In this document: positions 29,710 through 37,396 of the stretch, in pieces
Numbering within the stretch: position 1 is the first letter of the stretch
How the letters are laid out: every line of letters begins with the position of its first letter
Assembly (NCBI GenBank): GCA_028287115.1
Contig: JAQBQF010000130.1
Coordinates: 1-39,907, forward strand
DNA from: Myxococcales bacterium
GTDB taxonomy: Bacteria > Myxococcota_A > Polyangia > Haliangiales > Haliangiaceae
DNA: 39,907 bases
Direction of reading: 5' to 3'
The notes under the pieces: model-generated
Told to the model about the DNA's origin: nothing
Databases searched by the model: none
What the model saw: the letters and a program-made list of their open reading frames with translations, nothing else
Position numbers and translations under genes: made by a program

Positions 29710-30365
29710 TGCGGGGCCTTCCGGATGTCCCGCGCTGGGTCGAGGCGCATGGCATCGCGAGTGATCCCGAGCATTGGATCGAGCCGGTCGGCGCGGGTTT
29801 CGCGCTCGGTCACGACCCGGCCCAGCTGATCGTCGTCGCGGGAGACGCCGATGCCGATGCGGTGAAGCAGCTCGCCATCGCGCGCGGACATACGCTTCTG
29901 CTCGCGATCGAGCGCGAGGATCTCGTTGCCGCGGTCTCGAGCGTGCGGCGTCCTCCCGAGCGCGCGATCCTCCACACGCTCGCCGATCCCGATGCCCTGC
30001 CCGAGCTCGAAGGCGCGACACCGCTCGACAGCCTCGACGGAGTTCCCGATCCGCTCGCGAGCGAGCTCGCGTGGGCGAGGCAGCACGGCCCGGTGTGGAG
30101 CGCGTGGCTCGAGGGTGAGCCGGTGAGCTTTGCGTACGCACCATGGCGCAGCGCGAAGTGGTTCGACGTGTCGGTCGATACGTTGCCGCACGCACGGCAG
30201 CTCGGGCTCGCAGGCATCGTTGCATCGGCGATGATTCGCGACGAGCGCGCACGCGGCCGCGAACCGGTGTGGGGCGCCGATCAAGGCAACCTCGCGTCGT
30301 TGCGTCTCGCGAAGCGCCTCGGGTTCGAGCCGGTGGACGAGATCTGGGTATGCGCGCACGCCTGA
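29709..30365 (+). CDS. GNAT-like acetyltransferase
   Basis: 218 aa, ATG overlapping the kinase stop by one base. The C-terminal half has GNAT features: VSFAYAPWRSAKWFDVSVDT, a helix HARQLGLAGIVASAMIRDER, and GNLASLRLAKRLGFEPVDEI. The pyrophosphate loop is atypical (HARQLGLAG, instead of a full RGxGxG), so activity needs testing. The N-terminal half (DPEHWIEPVGAGFALGHDPA and what follows) has no family that I recognise and may bind a target. Tight overlap suggests function with the kinase upstream and HEXXH protein downstream. Confidence 0.75.
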   Translation: MRGLPDVPRWVEAHGIASDPEHWIEPVGAGFALGHDPAQLIVVAGDADADAVKQLAIARGHTLLLAIEREDLVAAVSSVRRPPERAILHTLADPDALPELEGATPLDSLDGVPDPLASELAWARQHGPVWSAWLEGEPVSFAYAPWRSAKWFDVSVDTLPHARQLGLAGIVASAMIRDERARGREPVWGADQGNLASLRLAKRLGFEPVDEIWVCAHA

Positions 30366-31003
30366 TCACCCTCGCCGTGTCGCTCGCACTGTCGATCGCC
30401 GATTCCGGCACCGCGATCGCCGATCCGTCCGATCGCACGCTCGTGCTGGTCGGCCTTGCGTTCGCGCCGCCGACGTACGTCGCGGGCGTTTCGCTCCACG
30501 AAGGAAGTCACGCGCTCGCGGCGAAGCTCGTCGGTGGAACGGTCGACGAGCTCCATCTGTTTCCTCCCGGCCGCGATCCGCACACCGGCACGTTTCGGTT
30601 TGGCTGGACGTACGTTCGCGGGCTCCGCACGCGCGCCGACAAGATCGTTTTCTACATCGCGCCGAAGATCACGGATGTCGTGCTCCTCGGTGGCTTTGCA
30701 GCACTCGTGCTCACGAGTGCGTGGCCGCACAATCGCTATGGACAGCTCGCGCTCACGGTCGGTGCCACGGGGCTGTGGGTTGATTTTACGAAAGACGTGT
30801 TCCTGTTCTCGCCGAACAACGACGTCGTGAAGGTTTTCGATCTGTGGTGCCTGCGCGGATGGCGACAGGTCCCTGCGCGCCTGGTGTACGCCGGAGCGGC
30901 GACGGGACTCGCGCTCCTCGTCGCTCGCGGCTACGAGCGGACGTTCGACAGCTCGAGCACGACGTCGTCTGTTATCGCACCCGTGCTGTCTGGCTCGTTC
31001 TGA
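30350..31003 (+). CDS. HEXXH membrane protein, M50-like
   Basis: 217 aa from ATG 30350, overlapping the GNAT-like stop by 16 nt. The first helix is signal-like (LITLAVSLALSIADSGTAIA). Then a hydrophobic segment carries H50-E51-G-S-H54 (SLHEGSHALAAKLVGG), matching the HEXXH of membrane zinc peptidases. Later helices include KITDVVLLGGFAALVLTSAW, and FLFSPNNDVVKVFDL may supply the third ligand (Asp of NND) as the M50 (N)xxPxxxDG motif does. About four TM segments. M50 enzymes cut substrates within the membrane, often anti-sigma factors; the substrate here is unknown. Confidence 0.7.
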   Translation: MRARLITLAVSLALSIADSGTAIADPSDRTLVLVGLAFAPPTYVAGVSLHEGSHALAAKLVGGTVDELHLFPPGRDPHTGTFRFGWTYVRGLRTRADKIVFYIAPKITDVVLLGGFAALVLTSAWPHNRYGQLALTVGATGLWVDFTKDVFLFSPNNDVVKVFDLWCLRGWRQVPARLVYAGAATGLALLVARGYERTFDSSSTTSSVIAPVLSGSF

Positions 31004-31011
31004 GCACGAAT

Positions 31012-31027
31012 GCGCGGGCGCCCGCGC
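31012..31027 (+). terminator. GC-rich palindrome after the HEXXH gene, possible terminator
   Basis: GCGCGGGCGCCCGCGC starts 9 nt after the stop at 31003 and could form a 6-bp stem with a GCGC loop. No T-run follows, so intrinsic termination is uncertain; it may only mark the operon end. Confidence 0.3.
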
Positions 31028-31113
31028 GCGTCCACGCGGCACGTGACGAGAACCATGACATGTCTTTACGGGCACCTGCCTTGCAGCCGACGGCTCCAGG
31101 TTTTGCGAACCCA

Positions 31114-31129
31114 TCTCCTGACCAGGAGA
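31114..31129. promoter_or_regulatory. inverted repeat upstream of the Host_attach-like gene
   Basis: TCTCCTG-AC-CAGGAGA, two perfect 7-base arms around AC, ends 29 nt before ATG 31159. The position suits an operator or a small leader hairpin ahead of the RBS GGAGGA (31148-31153). No cognate regulator is evident. Confidence 0.35.
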
Positions 31130-31158
31130 CTGCCGGCGTCGCAACAGGGAGGATCGTC

Positions 31159-31635
31159 ATGAAACGAGCGTGCATCGCCATCGTCGACGCCAGCCGAGCG
31201 CGGCTCTACGCGTATCAACATGACGCTGGGGAACATCCGAACGAGCAGCTACGCGAGGTCGTCAACTTCACGAATCCTGCGCGGCAGCAGAGGCCGAGCG
31301 AGCTGTTCTCCACCACGGGGGCGCGAAGCAGCCCGCTCGAGGACCCGATCGACGGGCACGACGAGAGGCCGGACCTCGACTTCGCGATGCGAATCGTGAG
31401 CGAGATCGATCGCACCGTCCGCGAGTACGCGTTCGCTCACGTCATCCTGGTCGCGAGCCCGAAGATGCTCGGCGACCTGCGCCAGGTCGACGCCGTGCTC
31501 CATCGCCCCGATCTGATCCTGGACGAGATCCCGCGCGACCTCGCACGCCTGACCTCGCCACAACTCCACGATCACCTCGCACGGCTGAAGTTGATCGCGC
31601 CGCGCGCGCGTCTCGCCTTCGCACAGCGGCCGTGA
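31159..31635 (+). CDS. Host_attach family protein
   Basis: 158 aa from ATG 31159, RBS GGAGGA at 31148-31153. The family pattern is visible: CIAIVDASRARLYAYQHDAG at the start, LREVVNFTNPARQQRPSELF, then HVILVASPKMLGDLRQVDAV and LDEIPRDLARLTSPQLHDHL at the end. This matches the Host_attach (attachment-to-host-cells) family with an eRF1/RNase-like fold; family names come from an Agrobacterium annotation and the biochemical role is unclear. No signal or TM segment is present, so it is cytosolic. It is preceded by an inverted repeat and follows the kinase operon with 155 nt between. Confidence 0.8.
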   Translation: MKRACIAIVDASRARLYAYQHDAGEHPNEQLREVVNFTNPARQQRPSELFSTTGARSSPLEDPIDGHDERPDLDFAMRIVSEIDRTVREYAFAHVILVASPKMLGDLRQVDAVLHRPDLILDEIPRDLARLTSPQLHDHLARLKLIAPRARLAFAQRP

Positions 31636-31808
31636 TCACGATGGTCGATAGAGACGCGCACACGTTGCCCTCTGCCGACCGGCAGCATTGCCGTCTCCGC
31701 TCATCATCCGCACGTCACTCGGGCGTCTGCGCGCATCGGATGAATTCGGATATCCCTAAGATCATCGGCAATTCCGGCGCGGCAAGGTTATTGCTGAGTG
31801 TCTCCGGC

Positions 31809-32885
31809 ATGCTCGGAAATAAAGTCGCGATGTCGTTGCTCGTTGCGGGCCTCGTGGGATGCGCAAGCGATGGAAGGAGCACGAACCCGGACGGCGGAGG
31901 CTCGGATGCGCCGCCGTTCACGAATGGCGTCAGCACCCTGTCAGGTGCCGCGGAGGCCGGTCTCGTCGACGGTGTCCGCGGCGTGGCCCGGTTCAACAAC
32001 CCGGTGAACGTCGCCTGGGGTCCCGATGGCAAGCTCTACGTCGCCGACTACGACAACGGCAAGCTGCGCGTCGTCACGGAAGACGGCACCGCGAGCACGG
32101 TGATCTCGGCGAACACGTTCCGGCAGCCGTTCGGCCTCGTGTTCGCGGGCAGCACGCTCTACGTGTCGACCGACGCGAACATGAACGGCATGAAGGACAG
32201 CGCCGCCGGCATGACGGGCTCGGTGTGGCGGATCGACATCGGCGCGAAGACCGCCACGATCGTCGCGAATGCGATCGGCCGCCCACGCGGACTGGCCGCG
32301 TTGCGCGATGGCAGGCTGGCGCTCGCCGACTACGAGCATCACGTGATCGAGACACTCGATCCGCAGACGGGGCGTGTCGCCGTGCTCGCGGGCGTGTGGA
32401 ACGAGAAGGGTTTCGCCGATGGCGTTGGCGCCGCCGCGCGCTTCGACATCCCGTACGCGCTCGTGCAGCGCGCCGACGGCAAGCTGATCGTTACCGACTG
32501 GAACAACAACAAGCTGCGGATCGTCGGACTCGACGGCACCGTGACGACGTTCGCGGGCACGACGCAGGGCTTCCAGGATGGCGCGATGTCGGCCGCCAAG
32601 TTCTCGCACCCGCAGGGCCTCGCGATGACGTCGAACGGTGACCTGTACATCACGGATCTCGGCAACTACCGGATCCGCAAGCTCGCGGGCGACGGATCCT
32701 CCGTCCAGACGATCGCCGGCGACGGCATGAACGGCTACCTCGACGACGACGACCGCCTCGCCTCGGAGCTCTCGGGCCTCGAAGGTCTGTCGGTCAAGGC
32801 TGATGGCTCGATGATCTATGTCGCCGACGGCACGCGTGGCGAGACCGTTCCATCCAACCGAATCCGTCAAGTCAAGATGCAATAG
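31809..32885 (+). CDS. NHL-repeat beta-propeller lipoprotein
   Basis: 358 aa from ATG 31809, chosen because it gives a compact lipoprotein signal (MLGNKVAMSLLVAGLVGC, Cys18); in-frame ATGs at 31740 and 31830 are alternatives. Mature protein begins with a Ser/Asp/Gly linker, then NHL-type blades: ARFNNPVNVAWGPDGKLYVA, YDNGKLRVVTEDG, FGLVFAGSTLYVSTDAN, RFDIPYALVQRADGKLIVTD and SHPQGLAMTSNGDLYITD, followed by LGNYRIRKL. NHL propellers bind proteins, peptides or RNA, here outside the cytoplasm. It lies 20 nt before the next gene. Confidence 0.85.
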   Translation: MLGNKVAMSLLVAGLVGCASDGRSTNPDGGGSDAPPFTNGVSTLSGAAEAGLVDGVRGVARFNNPVNVAWGPDGKLYVADYDNGKLRVVTEDGTASTVISANTFRQPFGLVFAGSTLYVSTDANMNGMKDSAAGMTGSVWRIDIGAKTATIVANAIGRPRGLAALRDGRLALADYEHHVIETLDPQTGRVAVLAGVWNEKGFADGVGAAARFDIPYALVQRADGKLIVTDWNNNKLRIVGLDGTVTTFAGTTQGFQDGAMSAAKFSHPQGLAMTSNGDLYITDLGNYRIRKLAGDGSSVQTIAGDGMNGYLDDDDRLASELSGLEGLSVKADGSMIYVADGTRGETVPSNRIRQVKMQ

Positions 32886-32905
32886 CGAAAGCAAAGGCGA
32901 AGGCG

Positions 32906-33376
32906 ATGGCGATGTACGACTACTACGTCGAGACCGAGACGCTTGATTTCATTCTCGAGACCGAACCCGTGGCCTCCCCTACTCACGTACGACCGCGGTT
33001 ACTCGCGTTCTTGCGACGCTGGTCTGCCGAGCAAGCACCGGCGCTGCTCGACCAGGCTCGGATGCTCGATCTCGAGCTGGTCGTCGTCACCGATCGCGGC
33101 GTCTGGACGTTCTCACCGGACGCGGACCAAGGCATCCAGAGCGATCGGATTGCCGTCGATCTCGCGACCGCCGGCATGCTCTACGGCGTGCGCGATGGTC
33201 GGGATGCGGTGTTCCTGATCGACGAAGACAGAGTGATCCGATTCGGCGACAGGACGCTCGAAACCGTGCTTACCGGGTTATCGGCGCACGGTGATGCATC
33301 GACGCGCGGTGGCGAGGCGCCGGATTGCCGGGGTCGCGGCGCGCTGGGTGAGCCGGCGGCTGGGCACGGCGTTTGA
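32906..33376 (+). CDS. protein of unknown function
   Basis: 156 aa from ATG 32906 (ATG 32912 is also possible; the leader is a purine-rich gaaagcaaaggcgaaggcg run that could act as RBS). Residues ~1-125 look coding: LLAFLRRWSAEQAPALLDQA, LDLELVVVTDRGVWTFSPDA, AGMLYGVRDGRDAVFLIDED. The last ~30 residues are Gly/Arg/Ala-rich and may be read-through of a decayed end. No signal or TM segment and no family recognised. It is 20 nt after the NHL gene and 49 nt before the XdhC-like gene, so possibly in one transcript. Confidence 0.55.
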   Translation: MAMYDYYVETETLDFILETEPVASPTHVRPRLLAFLRRWSAEQAPALLDQARMLDLELVVVTDRGVWTFSPDADQGIQSDRIAVDLATAGMLYGVRDGRDAVFLIDEDRVIRFGDRTLETVLTGLSAHGDASTRGGEAPDCRGRGALGEPAAGHGV

Positions 33377-33425
33377 AACGCCCGCCCCTGTCCGACACCT
33401 ACTGCCGAGACTTCGTGAGGAACCT

Positions 33426-34577
33426 ATGACAGAAAGATCGATCGTCGAAGCGGCTGCCCGACTGCGTCGCCATGGTGAGCCGCACTTGATCGCGACCGTG
33501 GTCGCGGTGCAAGGCTCGGCATATCGGCGGCCGGGCGCGCGCATGCTGCTCACCCAGTTCCGATGGCTCGCAGGCTCGGTCAGCGGCGGCTGCCTCGAAG
33601 GTGATCTCTCGAATCGGGGCTGGTGGAAGACGCGCGGCGGCGAGCCCGTCGTGGTGACCTACAATCCGCGTGATGGAGCGGCGGTCAGCGACGATGTTCG
33701 ATCGGTGTTCGGCCTCGGCTGCGACGGCATCGTCCAGGTTCTCCTCGAGCGCGCCGGCCTGCCGGGCCGGATCGACGCACTCGAATTCGCGGCCGAGTGC
33801 CTGCGCGCGCAGCGCCGAGGGGCCGTGGTCACGGTGTTCCGCTCGGATACCGGCGACGTCAAGATCGGCACGCGGATCGCGGTGCGCGCGGGCGAAGACG
33901 CGGTCGGTGAAGCGATGGATCCAACGCTGCGCGAATCGATGATCGGCGACGCGCGGATCGCGATCGAGTCCGGACAGTCGTTCAATCGCTGCTACACGAC
34001 AGCGACGGGCACGCTCGAGGCGCTCGTCGAGGCGATCTTGCCGCCTCCGCGCCTGTTCGTGTTCGGGACCGGGCACGATGCGGTGCCAGTCGTCGAGCTC
34101 GCACGCGCGCTTGGCTGGGATGTGTCGATCTGCACGGGTCAGCCTCGGATGGCCACGCGGCAGCGGTTCACGCGCGCCGGCGAAGTGCTCGTCGGCAACC
34201 ACGCCGAGATCGCGGAGCGCATCGACGAGTGCGATCGTCCGGTCGCGGTCATCATGGGCCACGATCACGATCAGGACCGCGAGAACCTCGGCATGCTCCT
34301 CGAGACGCGCGCGCGATACATCGGCGTTCTCGGGCCGCGTCCCCGCACGATGCGGATGGTGACGGAGCTCGACTGCAAGACGCCGGTCGATGATGGCCGC
34401 ATCCACGCACCCGTCGGGCTCGAGCTCGGAGCCGAAACTCCCGAGGAAGTCGCATTGGCGATCATCGCAGAGATCCAAGCGGTCCTGCGTCATGCTCCCG
34501 CGACCAGCTTGAAGTCGCGCGTCGGCCGGATTCACGACCGCAGCGAGCGCCCGACGCTCGAAATGGCAGTCGCCTGA
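33426..34577 (+). CDS. XdhC/CoxI-family molybdenum-hydroxylase accessory protein
   Basis: 383 aa from ATG 33426, with GTGAGGA at 33416-33421; a longer frame from GTG 33291 is less likely since the family starts near ERSIVEAAARLRRHGEPHLI. N-terminal XdhC_CoxI domain has VVAVQGSAYRRPGARMLLT, SVSGGCLEGD (Cys56) and FGLGCDG (Cys99). The C-terminal Rossmann domain has RLFVFGTGHDAVPVVELARA, then VAVIMGHDHDQDRENLGMLL and YIGVLGPRPRTMRMV. XdhC inserts or sulfurates the Mo cofactor of xanthine dehydrogenase-type enzymes. No molybdenum hydroxylase gene is in the window, so the partner lies elsewhere or is lost. Confidence 0.9.
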   Translation: MTERSIVEAAARLRRHGEPHLIATVVAVQGSAYRRPGARMLLTQFRWLAGSVSGGCLEGDLSNRGWWKTRGGEPVVVTYNPRDGAAVSDDVRSVFGLGCDGIVQVLLERAGLPGRIDALEFAAECLRAQRRGAVVTVFRSDTGDVKIGTRIAVRAGEDAVGEAMDPTLRESMIGDARIAIESGQSFNRCYTTATGTLEALVEAILPPPRLFVFGTGHDAVPVVELARALGWDVSICTGQPRMATRQRFTRAGEVLVGNHAEIAERIDECDRPVAVIMGHDHDQDRENLGMLLETRARYIGVLGPRPRTMRMVTELDCKTPVDDGRIHAPVGLELGAETPEEVALAIIAEIQAVLRHAPATSLKSRVGRIHDRSERPTLEMAVA

Positions 34578-34607
34578 TCTGGCACATCCGCTGCTCGTAG
34601 AATTGAC

Positions 34608-35021
34608 ATGAAGCTCCTCCGGCTCGTTCCGATCGTCCTCGCTCTCGGTACCGGTGTTGCCCTGGCACAGCCGCCCACCAAGAGCCCACCTGCTCCCGCT
34701 ACGCCTGGTGAAGAGATGGCGGCGGCGGATGTCCAGCGCTGGCTCGCGTTCTTCGACAAGCTCGTCGACGCCGTCGTCGCGGGCGAGAAAGATTGCGACA
34801 AGATGGCGACCGAGGTCGGCCATGTCATCGATCGCAACAAGCCCGCGCTCGACATGGCCCGCAACGCACGCAACTCGCGCAAGAAGCTGCCGCTCGCGGC
34901 CCAGCAGCACATGATGGACGGCGTCAAGAAGATGGCGCCGGGAATCCAGAACTGCGGCGAGAAAGACAACGTGAGGGCCGCATTCGCGCGACTCGACGTC
35001 AGCCACGACGCAGCGAAGTAG
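34608..35021 (+). CDS. small exported protein, unknown
   Basis: 137 aa from ATG 34608. Signal peptide MKLLRLVPIVLALGTGVALA with cleavage near AQ. The mature part begins with a Pro/Ala/Lys stretch, then looks all-helical: VQRWLAFFDKLVDAVVAGEK, CDKMATEVGHVIDRNKPALD and KLPLAAQQHMMDGVKKMAPG. There are two Cys in the mature region (EKDCDK and IQNCGE) that could pair. Related small periplasmic helical proteins occur in myxobacteria, but no function is assigned. It is 30 nt downstream of the XdhC-like gene. Confidence 0.65.
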   Translation: MKLLRLVPIVLALGTGVALAQPPTKSPPAPATPGEEMAAADVQRWLAFFDKLVDAVVAGEKDCDKMATEVGHVIDRNKPALDMARNARNSRKKLPLAAQQHMMDGVKKMAPGIQNCGEKDNVRAAFARLDVSHDAAK

Positions 35022-35052
35022 ACGCCCGGTGGGATCCTGGCGCCGGGCGCCA

Positions 35053-35103
35053 CTCGATGCCGCGCGCCGCTCGATGCCGCGCGCCGCTCGATGCCGCGCG
35101 CCG
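35053..35103. repeat. 17-bp tandem repeat, three units
   Basis: CTCGATGCCGCGCGCCG occurs three times exactly (35053, 35070, 35087). It lies between the small exported gene and the heme-oxygenase-like gene, is not a multiple of three, and so is unlikely to be coding. It may expand or contract by slippage. Confidence 0.85.
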
Positions 35104-35220
35104 ACACCCCAGCGTGCTCGGCAGCGCTCGCGTAACAGCGACGGCCACCACGAATTCAGGCTGGTTTCGACGGCCGTTCACGAATTCCGAGCGGTACGTG
35201 CGTTGCACGGGCAGGTCCCC

Positions 35221-35814
35221 ATGTGTGACTCGCGGATGGTGGCCTTTCTCGATGACGAAACGCGCGCGCATCACGTCCGTGCGGACGCCGATCGGCTCGC
35301 GCTCTTGACCCCGTCCGTGCTTCGCATCGATTACCTCGCGTATCTCGCCAAGCTCTACGCGTTCGAAGCGCCGATCGAGACTGCCCTGCTGCGTACGCCG
35401 GGCCTCGATGGCGTGATCCCGCTCAAGTCGCGCACCGCCTCGATCCTCCTTGCCACGGACCTGCTCGCGCTGGGACTTCGCCTTCCGAAGCTCGATCGAG
35501 TCGAGCGCGCGATGACGCCCTACGCCAGCATTGGCCAAGCACTCGGCGCACTGTATGTCATCGAGCGCGGGCGCCGGCTGCACGGCACGATTCGCCGTCA
35601 CCTGATCGCGCAGCTACCCAAGGAGATGCGCGCGGCGGGATCGTATCTCTCTGCCCACGAGGCGCGTGCCTTCGCCAATTGGCGCGAGCTCGGGACCGTG
35701 CTCGATCGCTTCGCATCGGGCAGCGGCATCGCGCAGCAGGTGCTCGCCGGCGCCCACGACACGTTCCGCGGTCAGCGCACGGCGTTCGTCCTCAATCAGG
35801 CGCACGCCGCTTAG
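35221..35814 (+). CDS. heme-oxygenase-like protein
   Basis: 197 aa from ATG 35221 (ATG 35236 is a possible shorter start; upstream frame crosses the 17-bp repeats). The all-helical order resembles bacterial heme oxygenase of the bphO type: FLDDETRAHHVRADADRLAL with candidate proximal His, then SVLRIDYLAYLAKLYAFEAP, and a segment LGALYVIERGRRLHGTIRRH where true heme oxygenases have a GALYVIEGSxLGG distal-helix motif. The missing Gly pair suggests altered or lost catalysis. No bacteriophytochrome gene is nearby. The stop shares bases with the convergent VWA gene. Confidence 0.6.
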   Translation: MCDSRMVAFLDDETRAHHVRADADRLALLTPSVLRIDYLAYLAKLYAFEAPIETALLRTPGLDGVIPLKSRTASILLATDLLALGLRLPKLDRVERAMTPYASIGQALGALYVIERGRRLHGTIRRHLIAQLPKEMRAAGSYLSAHEARAFANWRELGTVLDRFASGSGIAQQVLAGAHDTFRGQRTAFVLNQAHAA

Positions 35815-37271
35815 CGCTCGCGACCCTGGACGTTTGCCGTCGCGGCTTCTTCAGCGCGACGCAACATCGGCTCGACGGCCGGCGGTGCCATCGCCGGCGG
35901 CACGCTCATCGGTACTTGATGCTTCGGCATCTCCGAGGCGCTCTTGCCGATCACGAGCTCGGGCTGCGGTGCCGCGACGACCTGCGCCACCTGCTTGCCG
36001 ACATTCTCGAGCTCCTTGAGGAGCTGACTGAAGTCCGCATCCTTGAGCCTCGTCGCCGCCGCTTTCACCGCCGCGATCGCAGCGGCGATCGTCTGGCGCG
36101 CCGGCGCAACCTGGCCCTGCCGCGCGAGCGTGATCGCCTGGAGGATCGCGGCAGCCGCCGAGGAGCGCACGCGGGCCGCCTCGAGATCCATCTTGATCGC
36201 GGCGTGCACCTTGTCGAGGTCGTTGGAGGTCCTCACGCCGACGAACGCCTCGCGCTTCTGAGCGCCCGAGTGCCCGATCACGTCTTCGAACGTGAGCGAA
36301 GCCTGGACGAGCTCGGCGAGCGTGCCCTCCGCGCGGGCGCTCACCTTGATCGGGATCATCAGATCGCGAACCTCGCCCGCCGGGAGGTCACCGACCGTCG
36401 TGTAGAACTTGCCATCACCCGACGCCTGCAAGCCCGGTAACGCCTCGATCGTCACGCCCGGTCCCGGCTCGAGCACGAGCTGCAGGTTGCGGCCGACGAC
36501 GGTCGTCATCTTCGTCAGCTCGTGATCGAAGATCGCCGCGACCTGATCCGGCTTCTCGATGTACTTGAAGCTACCGCCCGTGTCGCGTGCGATCTGCGCC
36601 ATCAGGGTCGTGTCATAGTCGATCCCGAAACCGAGCGAGGTGACCGAGATCCCGTTCTGATGAATGCTCGCGAGCATCGCGGGCAGTTGCACGCTCGAGT
36701 TCGGTACGCCGTCGGAGAGTAGGACGATCCGATTGATGCCCGCCGGAAGTTGATTCGAGACCACCTGAGACAGCCCTTGCGCGAGGCCGTTGACCAGGTC
36801 GGTCGTGCCCTTCGCGCGAATCAGCTCGATCGCGTGGAGGATCTGCGGCCGATTGCTGCGCGTGATCACCGTGTTCGGCACGAGGACATCGCTGTGCGAA
36901 TCAAACGTCACGATCGAGAGCCGATCGCCATCGCGCAATTTTTCGACGAGGCCCTTCGCGCTCGAGCGGAGCGCGTCGATCGCATCGCCTTCCATCGACC
37001 CCGAGGTGTCGAGGACGAGCCCGAGATTGAGTGCGGGGCGGCGCGCATCCGGCAATTGATTCCCGGAGATCTTGATGCGGATACCGAGCTCCGTGGTCCA
37101 GCTCGCCTGCAGGAGCGTGGTCGTCGGCTCGGCGGTCATCTCGACGAGCTTTGGATCCGAGCTCATCGCGATCGGTGCGGGGGAACCGATGGCCAACTTC
37201 GCGTGCTTGGGACTACACGCGGCTATCGACGAGAACAACAGGACCCAAGCAAGAGAGCTTCGTGGTGTCAT
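35811..37271 (-). CDS. VWA-domain lipoprotein
   Basis: 486 aa from ATG 37271. Lipoprotein signal with lipobox IAAC (Cys19). VWA domain at about residues 80-260, with the MIDAS motif DTSGS (88-92), Thr in KGTTDLVNG and Asp in LLSDGVPNS, the three metal-contact elements, so it should bind Mg2+ and a protein ligand. After this come a beta-rich segment and a long helical Ala-rich part (AAILQAITLARQGQVAPARQ), and a Pro-rich tail. It resembles the outer-membrane or periplasmic Bat/YfbK-type VWA proteins. It is 125 nt downstream of the sigma-54 regulator and on the same strand. Confidence 0.88.
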   Translation of the reverse strand: MTPRSSLAWVLLFSSIAACSPKHAKLAIGSPAPIAMSSDPKLVEMTAEPTTTLLQASWTTELGIRIKISGNQLPDARRPALNLGLVLDTSGSMEGDAIDALRSSAKGLVEKLRDGDRLSIVTFDSHSDVLVPNTVITRSNRPQILHAIELIRAKGTTDLVNGLAQGLSQVVSNQLPAGINRIVLLSDGVPNSSVQLPAMLASIHQNGISVTSLGFGIDYDTTLMAQIARDTGGSFKYIEKPDQVAAIFDHELTKMTTVVGRNLQLVLEPGPGVTIEALPGLQASGDGKFYTTVGDLPAGEVRDLMIPIKVSARAEGTLAELVQASLTFEDVIGHSGAQKREAFVGVRTSNDLDKVHAAIKMDLEAARVRSSAAAAILQAITLARQGQVAPARQTIAAAIAAVKAAATRLKDADFSQLLKELENVGKQVAQVVAAPQPELVIGKSASEMPKHQVPMSVPPAMAPPAVEPMLRRAEEAATANVQGRER

Positions 37272-37316
37272 GCCTCGCTTGCACGCATCATCGCGAGCGC
37301 GGATCTAAACATGCGT

Positions 37317-37384
37317 GAACGGTAAGCGGCGGCAAGTTGTTCCCTGCGAAAGCGAATCGTAAGAGACGCGCGCCGCCGCCGTTC
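37317..37384. repeat. long-range inverted repeat between sigma-54 regulator and VWA gene
   Basis: GAACGG (37317-37322) plus CGGCGGC (37327-37333), with a 4-nt bulge, pair with GCCGCCGCCGTTC (37372-37384) across a 38-nt loop. It could be a terminator, attenuator or processing hairpin between the two same-strand genes. No T-run is seen on the minus strand. Confidence 0.3.
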
Positions 37385-37396
37385 ATTCAACGCGAT

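Noticed and set aside
33291..33425. GTG extension of the XdhC-like protein
   Set aside because: The added residues are Arg-rich, and a clear RBS precedes ATG 33426.
35053..35103. CRISPR array
   Set aside because: Three exact 17-bp units with no spacers are a simple tandem repeat, and no cas genes are present.
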